DNA of 64,000 nt from Vibrio profundi. GTDB taxonomy: Bacteria; Pseudomonadota; Gammaproteobacteria; Enterobacterales; Vibrionaceae. The notes under the pieces were generated by a model. It was not told the DNA's origin and made no database searches. It worked only from the letters and a program-made list of their open reading frames with translations. The translations under genes were made by a program, and so were the position numbers. This document shows positions 44,124 through 53,503 of the stretch, piece by piece (position 1 is the first letter of the stretch; every line of letters starts with the position of its first letter). The stretch lies in contig NZ_RZIS01000002.1 of assembly GCF_005281835.1 (NCBI RefSeq), forward strand, positions 744,001 through 808,000. Reading direction: 5' to 3'.

Positions 44124-46238
44124 ATGAAAGAAAGTGAGTTGTTGTATGTTGCAGGGGCAGTAATGCCCCTGGACAGAATCAAGCAAAATGACGCCAGCCA
44201 TCGAGCTGGTTTTTTAGGTTCCAAAATTCACTCAGACCAGGAGCAAGCGCTACTCGATAGTGGTTTAGTTAAGAAGATTCCTGTTTATGATCGAGTATCA
44301 AACCGATTATCCAAGCGCGAACGCGATGTAAATGTTCGAACTGATTTCTACAAAGCGAAGAATTATCGCTCAAAACACGACCGCGAAGCGGCGGCGAGAA
44401 TCGCCGAAAGACTTAGTCTAGTCAAAGGCCGCAAAAGTCCGACAAAGAAATTTCGCGATCGGAAAGAGCGCCAAATTAAGAGAATCAGGACTCTGAACAA
44501 GTCTCTTAGAGCCAAGTCAGTGCTCAATTCTCCCGAGGCTTACTTCAACCATTCTGCACTGTATGAGACTACTGAGCGATCCAAACCAGCTGTGTTGAAT
44601 GAGAATGGGCGGCGAGCGAGAGGAGAAACGAGCAGAATACCTATTTCAATGCAGTTGATGCATCGTGCTTGGAACGATACATACAAGTTTCAGGCAATAA
44701 CAGAGACGCCCTCAAGTGCAGCGCCAACTGCCAATGTGGGCGAGCGGTTTTCAGAGAAGTTAACTTCTCGATCCGTGAGTAAGATTTTTGAAGCGGGTGC
44801 TTATACTGCTGCCTGTCACGGTGGCTTTTCCACGTTCCTGACCCTAACGTTTACTAAAGCTAAGCGTCTGGCCATGTTTGGAGGAATGCTCGATGAAGAC
44901 GAGTGCCGTTCAATGGGAGCTAACCATCCAATTGCTTATAGGCGGAACATGGTGACTGCTCATCCGCGTGCTCTGGAGAAAAAAATCTGGCACCCAATAA
45001 CGGATATCGGTGGTGAGTATTGGACGGTGCCAACCAAAGATAACCCCTTACCAAGAAAGATGAATCCAGATGGAGTAATCGCCGGAGCATACTGCGATTT
45101 GAAGCAGAAACCTGAGCAGGAATTTACCATGGAAAAAACTCTAGAGACGACGATTGGGCATGAGGTTTCAAGGTTTCTAGATGCAGCTAAGAAAATGTAC
45201 CAAAGAGGTTGGCTTGCAGACCATACGGTTCGAACTGATCCTGAGTCAGGTCAGAAGTATTGCGATCTAACTAAAGAGAAAGTACCAAAGTACGTTCAAC
45301 CTAATGACATGGGACCGATGAACACACCGGCAGACTTTCACTACATTTGGGTAGCTGAGTGTCCGGCCAATGAGGATGGCGAACCAAATCCTCACGTGCA
45401 TTTGTTACTCCGGTGGACCGTACCAGAGCATCTGTTTAGTTCCTGGTCGAAACGACTTGAGAAAATATGGGGGCACGGATTCGCAAAGCTCGAGAGAATT
45501 AAAAAACCTAAAGCTGCAGGCTCATACATCATCAAGGCAGTTGGCTATGCAGCAAAAGGTGCCAATGAGAGCCAAGGGTTAATTAAAGGAAATCGGTATG
45601 CGATTGCTAAATGCTCGAGAGCTCCTGCTTGGGAAACGTTAGCAAGTTTTGAAGCCGACAACATGACAGCAATCATAAAAGAGTTGGGGTACAAGCTTGA
45701 GCAATGGAAGAAGCCGATTAAAAGACAAGTGCGGAAACTTCAGGCGGCCAAAGCTCAAACCATTAAAGCTAAGTCGATTGCTATTAAACAAAACAAACCT
45801 GAGGAGTACCAGAACCGCTTATACAATCGAATCATACGATTAGAAAAGCAAGCCGAGAAGCTTCACCAAGTAATTCAAGAGCGGGGAGTGCATGCCAGTT
45901 CAAACAATAGGTTCTGCATTACATTCGAAGGTAAGGATGCGAGACAAAAGGTAGATAAGTTTATGCTCTGGGCTGCTGGTGCTCGAGGTTGGCCGATGGA
46001 ATGTCGCGATATTGATATTAGTGATATCAAAAGTAATGCCGACGGAAAATATCAATATGAATACCAGCGCTTTGTTGATAAAAAGTACTATTGGAAGAGT
46101 GTTCTGTCCTCGACAGTACCAATACCAGAATCAAGTGATAGAGAACGAGATTATTGGCTTAGTAAATATGCAGAGTATGCCGAGGGACAAGCCTTCCTCA
46201 AGGAATATACGTCAAAAAACAACGTAGTCATGGAGTGA
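44124..46238 (+). CDS. P2 gpA-like HUH replication endonuclease
   Basis: This 704-residue protein corresponds to P2 gene A, which nicks the phage origin and joins to the 5' end to start rolling-circle replication. The metal-binding HUH site is His424/His426 in PNPHVHLLLRW and the two candidate active tyrosines are Tyr468 and Tyr475 in SYIIKAVGYAAK. The N-terminal region is basic and helical; a basic coiled coil precedes the C-terminus. In P2 the origin lies inside gene A, so the same may hold here. Confidence 0.87.
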   Translation: MKESELLYVAGAVMPLDRIKQNDASHRAGFLGSKIHSDQEQALLDSGLVKKIPVYDRVSNRLSKRERDVNVRTDFYKAKNYRSKHDREAAARIAERLSLVKGRKSPTKKFRDRKERQIKRIRTLNKSLRAKSVLNSPEAYFNHSALYETTERSKPAVLNENGRRARGETSRIPISMQLMHRAWNDTYKFQAITETPSSAAPTANVGERFSEKLTSRSVSKIFEAGAYTAACHGGFSTFLTLTFTKAKRLAMFGGMLDEDECRSMGANHPIAYRRNMVTAHPRALEKKIWHPITDIGGEYWTVPTKDNPLPRKMNPDGVIAGAYCDLKQKPEQEFTMEKTLETTIGHEVSRFLDAAKKMYQRGWLADHTVRTDPESGQKYCDLTKEKVPKYVQPNDMGPMNTPADFHYIWVAECPANEDGEPNPHVHLLLRWTVPEHLFSSWSKRLEKIWGHGFAKLERIKKPKAAGSYIIKAVGYAAKGANESQGLIKGNRYAIAKCSRAPAWETLASFEADNMTAIIKELGYKLEQWKKPIKRQVRKLQAAKAQTIKAKSIAIKQNKPEEYQNRLYNRIIRLEKQAEKLHQVIQERGVHASSNNRFCITFEGKDARQKVDKFMLWAAGARGWPMECRDIDISDIKSNADGKYQYEYQRFVDKKYYWKSVLSSTVPIPESSDRERDYWLSKYAEYAEGQAFLKEYTSKNNVVME

Positions 46239-46244
46239 ATTTTT

Positions 46245-47267
46245 ATGTTCAAAAAAAAAACAAGGTTTAAAAAGGGCAGTGGTTACTCATTTTCTGAAGC
46301 AAAAAAAGTAGAAGATAAGGCATCATCATTAAATCGTAGACTAATTGATTTCGCTGATTGGATTGACAACTTACACTTGGTTAGGATTTTCGCATCTCTC
46401 TCGAGCTTTTTGCTTTTGATCGCTTTGTTTACATTCGTAAATGATTTAGATGATAAGCAAATCAGTCAAATTAACTCAGCTTGGCAACTGTTACATAATG
46501 ACAAACCTGGTTCTTCAGGTGAGCGCGAAGCGTTAGAGTATCTTAATAGTCAGAAGTGCTTCGGTCTGTGCTGGAAAGAAAGGGTCGACTTGACTTATGT
46601 TGACCTTGCATCCAAAGAAAACAAGGCATATTTAAAAGACATTAACTTAAAGAATGCTAACTTGTATCAGGCAAAACTAAATAGCGCTATTTTAGTTTCT
46701 GCTAACTTTCAAAATGCAAGTTTAATTTCGTCCGAATTCGATGATGCTGAACTGGTCCTTGCTAACTTCGACAATACAGTTTTATATGATAGTTCGTTCG
46801 TGAATTCTAAGTCAGCAGTCGCCACATTTCTGAATGCAAGGATTTATGAGACAAGTTTCAATGGGGCAATCCTTCCATATTCAGATTTTCGTGGTGCAAC
46901 GATACTTGAGGACACTGACTTTTCCAATGCGAATTTATCTAGAGCAGATTTTACCAAGGTTACATTTCTACGTGTTGTTGATGAAAAAGCTTTTAAGAAG
47001 CTAATGTTTCAACTGATCATGTCTAGTGATTTAAGCGAGAGCGACCTGGAACAAAATCTCTTTGAGCCATTGCCGGTAGCTCAGGTTTGCAAAATGTTAT
47101 CAAAGGCAGAGAATTGGGAAGAGTCTTACCGGGATTCCAAATATAGCTGTAATAAAGCTATCCCTGATTACTCTAACAAGGACTCTATGTCGGACATTGA
47201 AAAAGTTTTGGATTCGTTAGGTCTGATGATTGATCTAAACGCTGACCCTTCTGCACCTGTTTACTAG
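46245..47267 (+). CDS. Membrane-anchored pentapeptide-repeat protein
   Basis: This 340-residue protein has a basic N-terminus, a membrane helix (about 62-82; FASLSSFLLLIALFTFVN) and a run of pentapeptide repeats of the A(D/N)LxxAxL type from about 120 to 245 (for example NLKNANLYQAKLNSA), which should form a right-handed quadrilateral helix. The C-terminal 90 residues do not repeat. It follows gene A with a poor ribosome site. It is not a core P2 gene and is likely an accessory gene; target unknown. Confidence 0.75.
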   Translation: MFKKKTRFKKGSGYSFSEAKKVEDKASSLNRRLIDFADWIDNLHLVRIFASLSSFLLLIALFTFVNDLDDKQISQINSAWQLLHNDKPGSSGEREALEYLNSQKCFGLCWKERVDLTYVDLASKENKAYLKDINLKNANLYQAKLNSAILVSANFQNASLISSEFDDAELVLANFDNTVLYDSSFVNSKSAVATFLNARIYETSFNGAILPYSDFRGATILEDTDFSNANLSRADFTKVTFLRVVDEKAFKKLMFQLIMSSDLSESDLEQNLFEPLPVAQVCKMLSKAENWEESYRDSKYSCNKAIPDYSNKDSMSDIEKVLDSLGLMIDLNADPSAPVY

Positions 47268-47469
47268 TTTTGGCTCAAAGGTTGTAATTCTAGGTTTGAT
47301 TAAAGCAGTTCTAAATACTCATTACTAATTACATATGTCGGCTAGGCTACGTTCCAATAAATCTCATTTAAGGAGGGCAGGCAACTACCTAACAAAGTTG
47401 ATCGAGGAATTTCACTGATACTACCAACTCCTTATTCAGTGACATAGACATCAAAACGCAGGTAGAAAC

Positions 47470-47485
47470 CTGTATGAATATACAG
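47470..47485 (+). promoter_or_regulatory. LexA (SOS) box upstream of small gene and ogr
   Basis: CTG-TATGAATATA-CAG matches the LexA consensus CTG-N10-CAG well and is directly followed by TATATT, a probable -10. The box ends 33 bases before the ATG of the 72-residue gene, so that gene and probably ogr are under SOS control. Confidence 0.78.
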
Positions 47486-47518
47486 TATATTTTGGGTGTC
47501 ATTGGTAAGGATATTGAT

Positions 47519-47737
47519 ATGTCTAATAAAAAACAGCTTTTCCAGCAAGCACTGGAGCTAATTCTCGACGGGGTCGCATTGAGTACGAACGGTGAAAACC
47601 GCGCCCAAGCAGGTGCTTACTTAATGGGATTAGTTGTTGCTGACAATCAAGGTGAACTTGATAGCGAGAAAGTGGAAGCCATCAAGGCCATTATCGAAAT
47701 GGCTGACGAAGTCGAAAGCCCGCAGTTTAGGCTATAG
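47519..47737 (+). CDS. SOS-controlled small protein, candidate antirepressor
   Basis: From ATG 47519 (AAGGA seven bases upstream) this is a 72-residue, acidic, all-helical protein (NKKQLFQQALELILDGVALS). I do not recognise the family. Its place is suggestive: first gene behind a LexA box, ahead of ogr, in a phage whose repressor seems unable to cut itself. In coliphage 186 the LexA-controlled Tum antirepressor plays that role. No sequence similarity to Tum is claimed. Confidence 0.6.
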   Translation: MSNKKQLFQQALELILDGVALSTNGENRAQAGAYLMGLVVADNQGELDSEKVEAIKAIIEMADEVESPQFRL

Positions 47738-47762
47738 GCGCAATTACTGAAAAGGAGTTGCC

Positions 47763-47996
47763 ATGTTAATCACTTGCCCCAAATGCGAAAGCAAAGCCCG
47801 CATTGCTACATCCAGAGCGATGAGTAAAGAAACTCGTGAAGCTTACTGCCAGTGCCTCAACCTAAATTGTGGCACAGTCTTTGTCACTTACACATCCGTT
47901 CACCGCATCATCGAACCTAGTGGTGATAAACCTGATCCAAAGCTCCAACCTGAACTTTGTAAGGGAGATTTGGATCAGCTGGAGATCTTTGGCTAA
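47763..47996 (+). CDS. ogr: Ogr/Delta-type late gene activator
   Basis: This 77-residue zinc-finger protein has the four ligands CPKC and CLNLNC, followed by GTVFVTYTSVHRII, closely following P2 Ogr. Ogr-type proteins bind upstream of late promoters and recruit RNA polymerase through the alpha subunit. AAAAGGAG precedes the ATG. Its place after the SOS-controlled small gene links DNA damage to late gene expression. Confidence 0.92.
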   Translation: MLITCPKCESKARIATSRAMSKETREAYCQCLNLNCGTVFVTYTSVHRIIEPSGDKPDPKLQPELCKGDLDQLEIFG

Positions 47997-48042
47997 TAAA
48001 ATAATGTTCCTACTTGCTTCGGGCTTTAGCTGTTTGAACGTC

Positions 48043-49191
48043 CTATTTTACATTGACGGTTATGGTCGAGCCAAAGGATGGAGAGTATGAGGCATCTATA
48101 GCTGAAGCTCTTGTAAGTGTAACTTCACTAATATTTTTTAGTGCGGCTTTCATTACCGTTTCCTGATTATCGAAGTCACCCAATGCCTGTCTTACTTCTA
48201 TGAACTCTTCATTAGAAATGTAATCATTTAGAACCGCCTTGAAGGTAGATTCATTGAGAGGATTGTTTTCTATCTTTTGAATTGCAGATTTTGTTTCGTC
48301 GACAATAAGTTGGTATTCAGCTGAGGCGTATGGGCTTTTTGAGTAGAGTCTCTTGATTTCTACTAGAGCGTCTATCGGTAGTGAATCCACCATTTCTTTC
48401 GCGTCACCTAACGCGTTGTTAACCACATGAAGATATTCTGTTTTCGTTGGTGATTCTTTTGCTTTCCAGTAGAGGCCAAAGTACTGCTTGTTTGATAAAC
48501 CTGAACGGCCCAGAGCAACAGCGATTTCAGTCATAGTTTTATTAGCTTCTTCTCTGTTAGTGATAGATTCATTTGCAACAAATTCAGTACTCTTAATAGC
48601 ATCACGAACCAACCTTCTAATTTGGCTGTCACTGCATAACCTTGAATAACTTTCAAGAAGCGTATACGCGTCTATGAAGTTTGTAGGGGCTCTATTGCTA
48701 ATTTCTGACTCAGCAGTATTCATGGCGTTTTTTACAAGGTCTACAATTACGTCACTATCAGGTCCCAATAGATAGTGGTTTCGATATAGGTCAATGCTAG
48801 AGTTAACAGCAGCTGCTCCTAAAGCTAGTTTTGAGAAATTGTCTTGATCTACACCATTTAGCCCCATGATACCTGTAGCGAGAATAACTAGGACTCCGAG
48901 CTCATTCTGACCAAACGTAGTGTCGTTTTCACTAGCTACTAAATAATCTAAATGTTCGAAGCATACGCTTCTTGATAGAGCTACGCCTTTTTCTAGGTAC
49001 TTCAATGCCATTGCGGTATTGTTTGGGTTGGAAGAAGATAGAGCATACTCCTCAAAATAGCCTGTAGTTTCTTCTGTGACATTATTGAGCAAGTGGTTCT
49101 TATTGGCGAACTCGGAAGAGGTAGACTTGCTAGTACATGCAATCAAAAAATTTGGAAGTAAAATTCCTAGTATTATAATTCTGAGTCTCAT
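48043..49191 (-). CDS. Predicted lipoprotein of unknown function
   Basis: This 382-residue protein has a lipoprotein signal (IIILGILLPNFLIAC, lipobox LIAC) and a long, mostly helical body with no motif I recognise, ending in a beta-like SFGSTITVNVK. It lies 26 bases behind the M15-like gene and is probably cotranscribed with it, opposite to the surrounding phage genes. Orientation and AT-rich sequence suggest an accessory gene expressed in the lysogen. Confidence 0.7.
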   Translation of the reverse strand: MRLRIIILGILLPNFLIACTSKSTSSEFANKNHLLNNVTEETTGYFEEYALSSSNPNNTAMALKYLEKGVALSRSVCFEHLDYLVASENDTTFGQNELGVLVILATGIMGLNGVDQDNFSKLALGAAAVNSSIDLYRNHYLLGPDSDVIVDLVKNAMNTAESEISNRAPTNFIDAYTLLESYSRLCSDSQIRRLVRDAIKSTEFVANESITNREEANKTMTEIAVALGRSGLSNKQYFGLYWKAKESPTKTEYLHVVNNALGDAKEMVDSLPIDALVEIKRLYSKSPYASAEYQLIVDETKSAIQKIENNPLNESTFKAVLNDYISNEEFIEVRQALGDFDNQETVMKAALKNISEVTLTRASAIDASYSPSFGSTITVNVK

Positions 49192-49217
49192 TATGTTTAG
49201 TCCTTCTGACGCTTACA

Positions 49218-49880
49218 CTAAATATCAGCTAACTCTATTCCTATCTCGGCTGTTATTTTTAAATACGAAAGCCATGCCTCAGTAGAAAAAAGGCTTCCTT
49301 CAATATTTAGTACGTTGAAGGCTTCTTTTACTACGAGTTTCGTTTCAGGTCCCCAAACACCATCTCGACCAAGTTGAAAACCATGAATGTAGAACAATGA
49401 GTTTTGGAGATATTCGACCCTTGATTTGGACATTTTCTCAAACTTAACTTTTGAGCCTAGATCAATGTGGAAGTGATCTCTATGTGCGGTGTTGTAGCTA
49501 TAGGATAGGACTGTTCCAAAGTATTGCCTTAGTACTGATTCAACAGCAAGATATAGGTGAGGTTTTTGTGGATATTGAATCGCAATAAGGGACGTGTTCT
49601 TCCAAAAAATTCCATCTAAGTCGAATGCCTCACCTTTGCCGTGGAATCCTGGTTTGCTGACATATGCTCCAGCAGAGGCGATTACTTGCGGTAGACCCAG
49701 TTTGCTGTGCGTTTGAGCGAAAATCTCTGTAAAACAAGCGTCAAGTAGCGCGATCATTTGATTGGTTGCTCTTGGTTTAAAAGGTTTCCCTCTGCTTCCA
49801 TAACCAAGCCCACTACTTTCATCATACCTGTCATAATGTACTGGGACACCTCCCAAATGAGAAAATACCTGTAAATTCAT
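49218..49880 (-). CDS. M15-like peptidase with peptidoglycan-binding domain
   Basis: This 220-residue protein has an extensin/M15-like core with the metal-site pattern GFHGKGEAFDLDG and AHRDHFHIDL (about 95-155) and a C-terminal peptidoglycan-binding helix bundle (LQNSLFYIHGFQLGRDGVWG, about 165-205). It would cleave cell-wall peptides. No signal peptide is visible, so it needs help to reach the wall. AGGA lies upstream of the ATG. It is leftward and outside the lysis cassette, so it is not the main endolysin. Confidence 0.75.
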   Translation of the reverse strand: MNLQVFSHLGGVPVHYDRYDESSGLGYGSRGKPFKPRATNQMIALLDACFTEIFAQTHSKLGLPQVIASAGAYVSKPGFHGKGEAFDLDGIFWKNTSLIAIQYPQKPHLYLAVESVLRQYFGTVLSYSYNTAHRDHFHIDLGSKVKFEKMSKSRVEYLQNSLFYIHGFQLGRDGVWGPETKLVVKEAFNVLNIEGSLFSTEAWLSYLKITAEIGIELADI

Positions 49881-50381
49881 ATTATTTTCCTAATCTAGCC
49901 AACATCAATATCTATGTGATTTCTAATTGCTTTTTTACCTGTAAAAAATAGTACAAATTCTAAATTCGACAATTTGCATTCAAGTATATGTGGGTAGGCA
50001 CAAAAACTTACTTGAAAGTTTTGGTATTGTTTTGATGAATATCTCAGCTGTAAACTATGTATGTTGACAGGAATGCTGGCTCTTAACTTTTATCGCTATG
50101 CTTTCAAAAAGCTCTAATCAAAAAAAATAACGCCACCGAACAAAAGCGATCTCCGAGGATCTCTAAATTCCCAATCTAAAACAGCCCTCGGTGTAGATAT
50201 ACCGGGAGCTGTGCTTAACTAACCCTACCGAAACGCGATCACTTTAAGGATCGCAAAATTACAGTGCGGAATTTTAGCGCGGGGGGAGGGGTGAGTCCGA
50301 ATAAGGGCTGGAACCACACTTTCACCATCTAAATAATCTCTGCTCTTTAAACTCCAAACTTCTTCGATTGGTAGGCTATTG
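49881..50381. other. Structured noncoding spacer, candidate cos region
   Basis: This 500-base spacer between the leftward accessory pair and the tail genes has no convincing gene. Inverted repeats CCGAGG/CCTCGG (50153-50191) and GCGATC/GATCGC (50235-50254) are followed by a strikingly G-rich run, GCGCGGGGGGAGGGGTGAG (50277-50295), out of character with the surroundings. P2-type cos sites are G-rich and lie between the tin/old-type accessory genes and the late genes, so this is my best cos candidate. Confidence 0.35.
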
Positions 50382-51572
50382 ATGTGGGAACGACAACACG
50401 AGCACGCTAGATGGAATGGGCTGAAGCTCAACATCCTGTCTACCTCTTTTGATGGTGGTAAGCGTCTGCAAGTGAGAGAAATCCCATACGCTGACCTACC
50501 GCACATCAAAGTCATGGGCACTAAAGCCCGAACATTTACTATCGAATCTATATTCGTAGGTGCAAGCTCACTAGCTGACGCCAATGCACTTATCGAAAGC
50601 CTGGTCCAGCAACCAAGAGGAGAACTTGAACATCCCTGGTTAGGTGAGTTGGCGTTAGTGTTCGAAGAGCATTCCCTAAGCATTAACACTAAGAAAGGTG
50701 TAGTGACACTGAGCCTGAAGTTTGTCCGTGCCGGTACTTCAACTTCTATCACTGCACCGAGAACAGTACGCACCAAAGCACAAGCTGACATAGTAGAAAG
50801 CCTGTCTAAGCAATCATTTGTTGAAGAGGTGAAAGGGCTGGATGTTTCTCAAATCAACGAAGTACAAAACAACGCAACCAGTGCGCTTATTGTGTTGGTT
50901 GATGTTACTAACCGCCTGAACCTAGCTGATGATTCGTTGCAAGATATTAACCTAGCGATAAATGAGGCCTTCTCAGCTGTGAGCAGTTTGAACGCTAACC
51001 CTGCCGAGTTCGCTGATCTGTTTTCTAGCGCTGTCGATTCGGTGTCTGAAGGTGTTCAATCAGAGCCAGCTTCCGAGAGTGAAGCTGTCGATAACTCACG
51101 GAGTGCTCAAGCTCTGCTGCTTGGCGAAGTAAAAACCGACAGCCCAACCAAACACCACAATGTACAGATGGTGACGGGCGCGGTGAAGATGAGTAAAGAC
51201 GTGACTGACCTAGAAGCCAATGACAGCTTTGAGATCACCCTAGCCCAAAAGCAACCAGAGATTATTCAAAGTGATCTCTCAACTCTGATTGTCAATCTTG
51301 ATGAACGCATCAAGGAAACGACTCAAGTCTCTACGCAAGAAAGCATAGAGCTCTATGACGCACTCACTTCCTTGCAAAGTAATGTGCAGACTCAGCACGA
51401 CAAAGTAGCAGAGGGAACCAAAGCACACAGAACAGTGCAATCACCTCATTTTAAATCAGCGCTGACCATTGCCCATGACGAGTACACCTATGAGAACATC
51501 ATTACCAAAATGAATGCACTTCAGCATCCTTTATTTATCCGTGGTGATATCGCGGTTAGGGATGCACGATGA
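50382..51572 (+). CDS. Mu gp43-like tail/DNA circularisation N protein
   Basis: This 396-residue protein begins with the DNA-circularisation N-terminal domain seen in Mu gp43 (GLKLNILSTSFDGGKRLQVRE, LIESLVQQPRGELEHPWLGE) and has a long helical, acidic middle. It acts in tail hub or baseplate assembly. ATG 50382 is used; the TTG before it is an alternative. It overlaps the next gene by 4 bases (ATGA), the first of a chain of overlaps through the baseplate operon. Confidence 0.85.
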   Translation: MWERQHEHARWNGLKLNILSTSFDGGKRLQVREIPYADLPHIKVMGTKARTFTIESIFVGASSLADANALIESLVQQPRGELEHPWLGELALVFEEHSLSINTKKGVVTLSLKFVRAGTSTSITAPRTVRTKAQADIVESLSKQSFVEEVKGLDVSQINEVQNNATSALIVLVDVTNRLNLADDSLQDINLAINEAFSAVSSLNANPAEFADLFSSAVDSVSEGVQSEPASESEAVDNSRSAQALLLGEVKTDSPTKHHNVQMVTGAVKMSKDVTDLEANDSFEITLAQKQPEIIQSDLSTLIVNLDERIKETTQVSTQESIELYDALTSLQSNVQTQHDKVAEGTKAHRTVQSPHFKSALTIAHDEYTYENIITKMNALQHPLFIRGDIAVRDAR

Positions 51573-52507
51573 ATCAACTTACGATGTACATTGACGGAAA
51601 GCCGCATACTTTCTACCAAGCCAATTTGAACTACTCAACAGAGCAATTGGCCCACACCTTCAACTGCTCGATTGAACCCATAAACATTGATCGCCCGTTG
51701 TCGGTAGAGTTTTTTCTAAATGACCAATCCATCTTAATCGGTCAGATAGATGAAGCAGAAAACGTGACAGGCGCAAGCGCTTTAACTATGCCAATAGTAG
51801 GACGTTCCAAGAGCGCCAACATGATTGACTCGCGCATCACTATGGATGCGCTTTACAACCTCAATGTTGAAGAGCTGCTTAGAAAACTGGCTAAGCCATT
51901 TGGCCTAGGTGTAAAGAGCCTAGTTAAAGGCATGCCAAAGATTGAAGAGTTTCAGATTAATGCTGAGTCTCCGGTTGAAAATGTTGCTCAGCTCATCCGC
52001 GAACAAGGCTACATGCTCATCGAGCGAAACGGTGTGCTGACTATAGAGAACACGGCGCATGCAACGATTAACAATGTGGGTTTTGAAACAGGCAATAACA
52101 TAGACAGCTTAAAGGTAAAACGCTCCTTCAATAAGCAGTTTCATACCATTGATGTGCAGGGCCAGTGGGATGATGCCAGCGCCCAAATTACCAACCCAAA
52201 CATTGATAGCTCGCGCACACTGGTAATCACCTGTGACCAACTGCAAAGCAGTGCGGCGTGTTTATCTCGAGCCAAATATGAACGCAACTTAGCGATAGCG
52301 GAAAGCCTGACCGCTTCAACATCTGTCGCAGATATCTTTCCTCAGCTTGCGATTGATGGATTAAATCGAGTAATTCGAGTGATCGACAAAGAGCAGAGCT
52401 TTAGCGAAATGCTGGTGATTAAGTCTATTGGCCTATCTGTGTCCGAAAGCTCCTCGAGCACTTCCGTGGAGTTGGTCAGGCCGTTTAAGGAGCAAAGCCA
52501 TGTCTAG
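51569..52507 (+). CDS. Mu gp44/P2 gpD-like baseplate hub protein
   Basis: This 312-residue protein fits the late control D/gp27-like hub family: beta-rich N-terminus (GKPHTFYQANLNYSTEQLAH), then VEELLRKLAKPFGLG and GYMLIERNGVLTIENTA segments typical of the family. It forms the hub ring that carries the spike. It overlaps the spike gene by 8 bases. Confidence 0.85.
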   Translation: MNQLTMYIDGKPHTFYQANLNYSTEQLAHTFNCSIEPINIDRPLSVEFFLNDQSILIGQIDEAENVTGASALTMPIVGRSKSANMIDSRITMDALYNLNVEELLRKLAKPFGLGVKSLVKGMPKIEEFQINAESPVENVAQLIREQGYMLIERNGVLTIENTAHATINNVGFETGNNIDSLKVKRSFNKQFHTIDVQGQWDDASAQITNPNIDSSRTLVITCDQLQSSAACLSRAKYERNLAIAESLTASTSVADIFPQLAIDGLNRVIRVIDKEQSFSEMLVIKSIGLSVSESSSSTSVELVRPFKEQSHV

Positions 52508-53105
52508 TCCTCAACGTCAGCAACAACAGCGATTAATGGCTCGCATCAAGAACGTGATTGGAACAGGCACGGTAACAGGTGCAACTACGGGTATCCTGCA
52601 AATTAGAACTGCAACAGGCCGCACTAATGACCGAATTAAGCGCGTCCACAACTACGGCTTTATGAGCCGACCACTACCAGAGGCCAAGGCTTACAACTTG
52701 TTTATCGGCGGTGTGACTGCACGTGGGATTACCGTCAATGTTGAAGATGAGCGCTTCCAAATCGACTTAAAGCCCGGTGAGGTCGCCATGCTCGATGACA
52801 AGGGCAACTTAATCCATCAAACCGAGGAAGGAATTAAGGTCTACGCAACCCAAGGTAAGGTCGATGTGGTAGCCGCGAATGAAGTCTCTATCAAAGCGCC
52901 ACAGGTGAACGTGATCGCTGACAAAACCACGTTTTCTAATGATGTAGATATAGGCGGCAACCTGAGTGTGGCGAAGAATGCAGAAGTTGCAGGCTCTGTC
53001 GGTGGTCAGTCTGGTACGTTCGGCGGCGTTAAAGTCGAGACGCACGACCACGATTATGAAGACGACAGCGCAATCAAAACGACACGGGAACCTAACAAAG
53101 CATGA
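52500..53105 (+). CDS. Mu gp45-like baseplate spike protein
   Basis: From ATG 52500 (AAGGAG upstream) this is a 201-residue baseplate assembly protein V. An OB-like N-terminal part (NVIGTGTVTGATTGILQI) leads into a beta-helical spike. The C-terminal VETHDHDYEDD carries an HxH motif like the iron-binding tip of phage spikes. It pierces the outer membrane during contraction. Confidence 0.85.
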   Translation: MSSPQRQQQQRLMARIKNVIGTGTVTGATTGILQIRTATGRTNDRIKRVHNYGFMSRPLPEAKAYNLFIGGVTARGITVNVEDERFQIDLKPGEVAMLDDKGNLIHQTEEGIKVYATQGKVDVVAANEVSIKAPQVNVIADKTTFSNDVDIGGNLSVAKNAEVAGSVGGQSGTFGGVKVETHDHDYEDDSAIKTTREPNKA

Positions 53106-53503
53106 GCCATTTTAAACTGAACGCGCTTACCGATTCGGTGGACTCCAAAGAAGGCATGACTCATGCGGTGCTGCAAAGCGTCTACAACTACGCTGAGTCA
53201 ACCAAAAATGACCGCGCCAGAATGGGCCACAATGAACGCGGCGGCACTTGGAGCAATGAACTGATAGAGTTTGTTGGCTCTCGTGATTGGACTCTCAAAC
53301 GAGCCAAATTGACTGACGAAACCCTAAGGCTTGCTAAGCGCTTTTATGAAGAAGCTCTCGTCTGGTTAACTCAGCAAGGTCACGCCAAAGCCATTGAAGT
53401 GACCGTTTGGAGAGAGAAGCCAAACCAAATGGGCCGTAATGTCATGATAACCCTAACGGACGGCTCAACATTTGATGTTCCACTGTCGAAGGTAAATAAA
53501 TGA
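53102..53503 (+). CDS. Mu gp46-like baseplate wedge protein
   Basis: This 133-residue protein corresponds to gp46 (GP46 family; gp25/P2 W-like position). NERGGTWSNELIEFVGSRDW is its most recognisable segment. ATGA overlaps join it to the spike gene and the baseplate J gene. It is part of the inner baseplate wedge. Confidence 0.85.
   Translation: MSHFKLNALTDSVDSKEGMTHAVLQSVYNYAESTKNDRARMGHNERGGTWSNELIEFVGSRDWTLKRAKLTDETLRLAKRFYEEALVWLTQQGHAKAIEVTVWREKPNQMGRNVMITLTDGSTFDVPLSKVNK

Noticed and set aside
50225..50791. A 188-codon leftward frame covering the candidate cos region and the start of the gp43-like gene
   Set aside because: It is antisense to a well-supported tail gene, has no ribosome site and its product is cysteine- and serine-rich without domain character.
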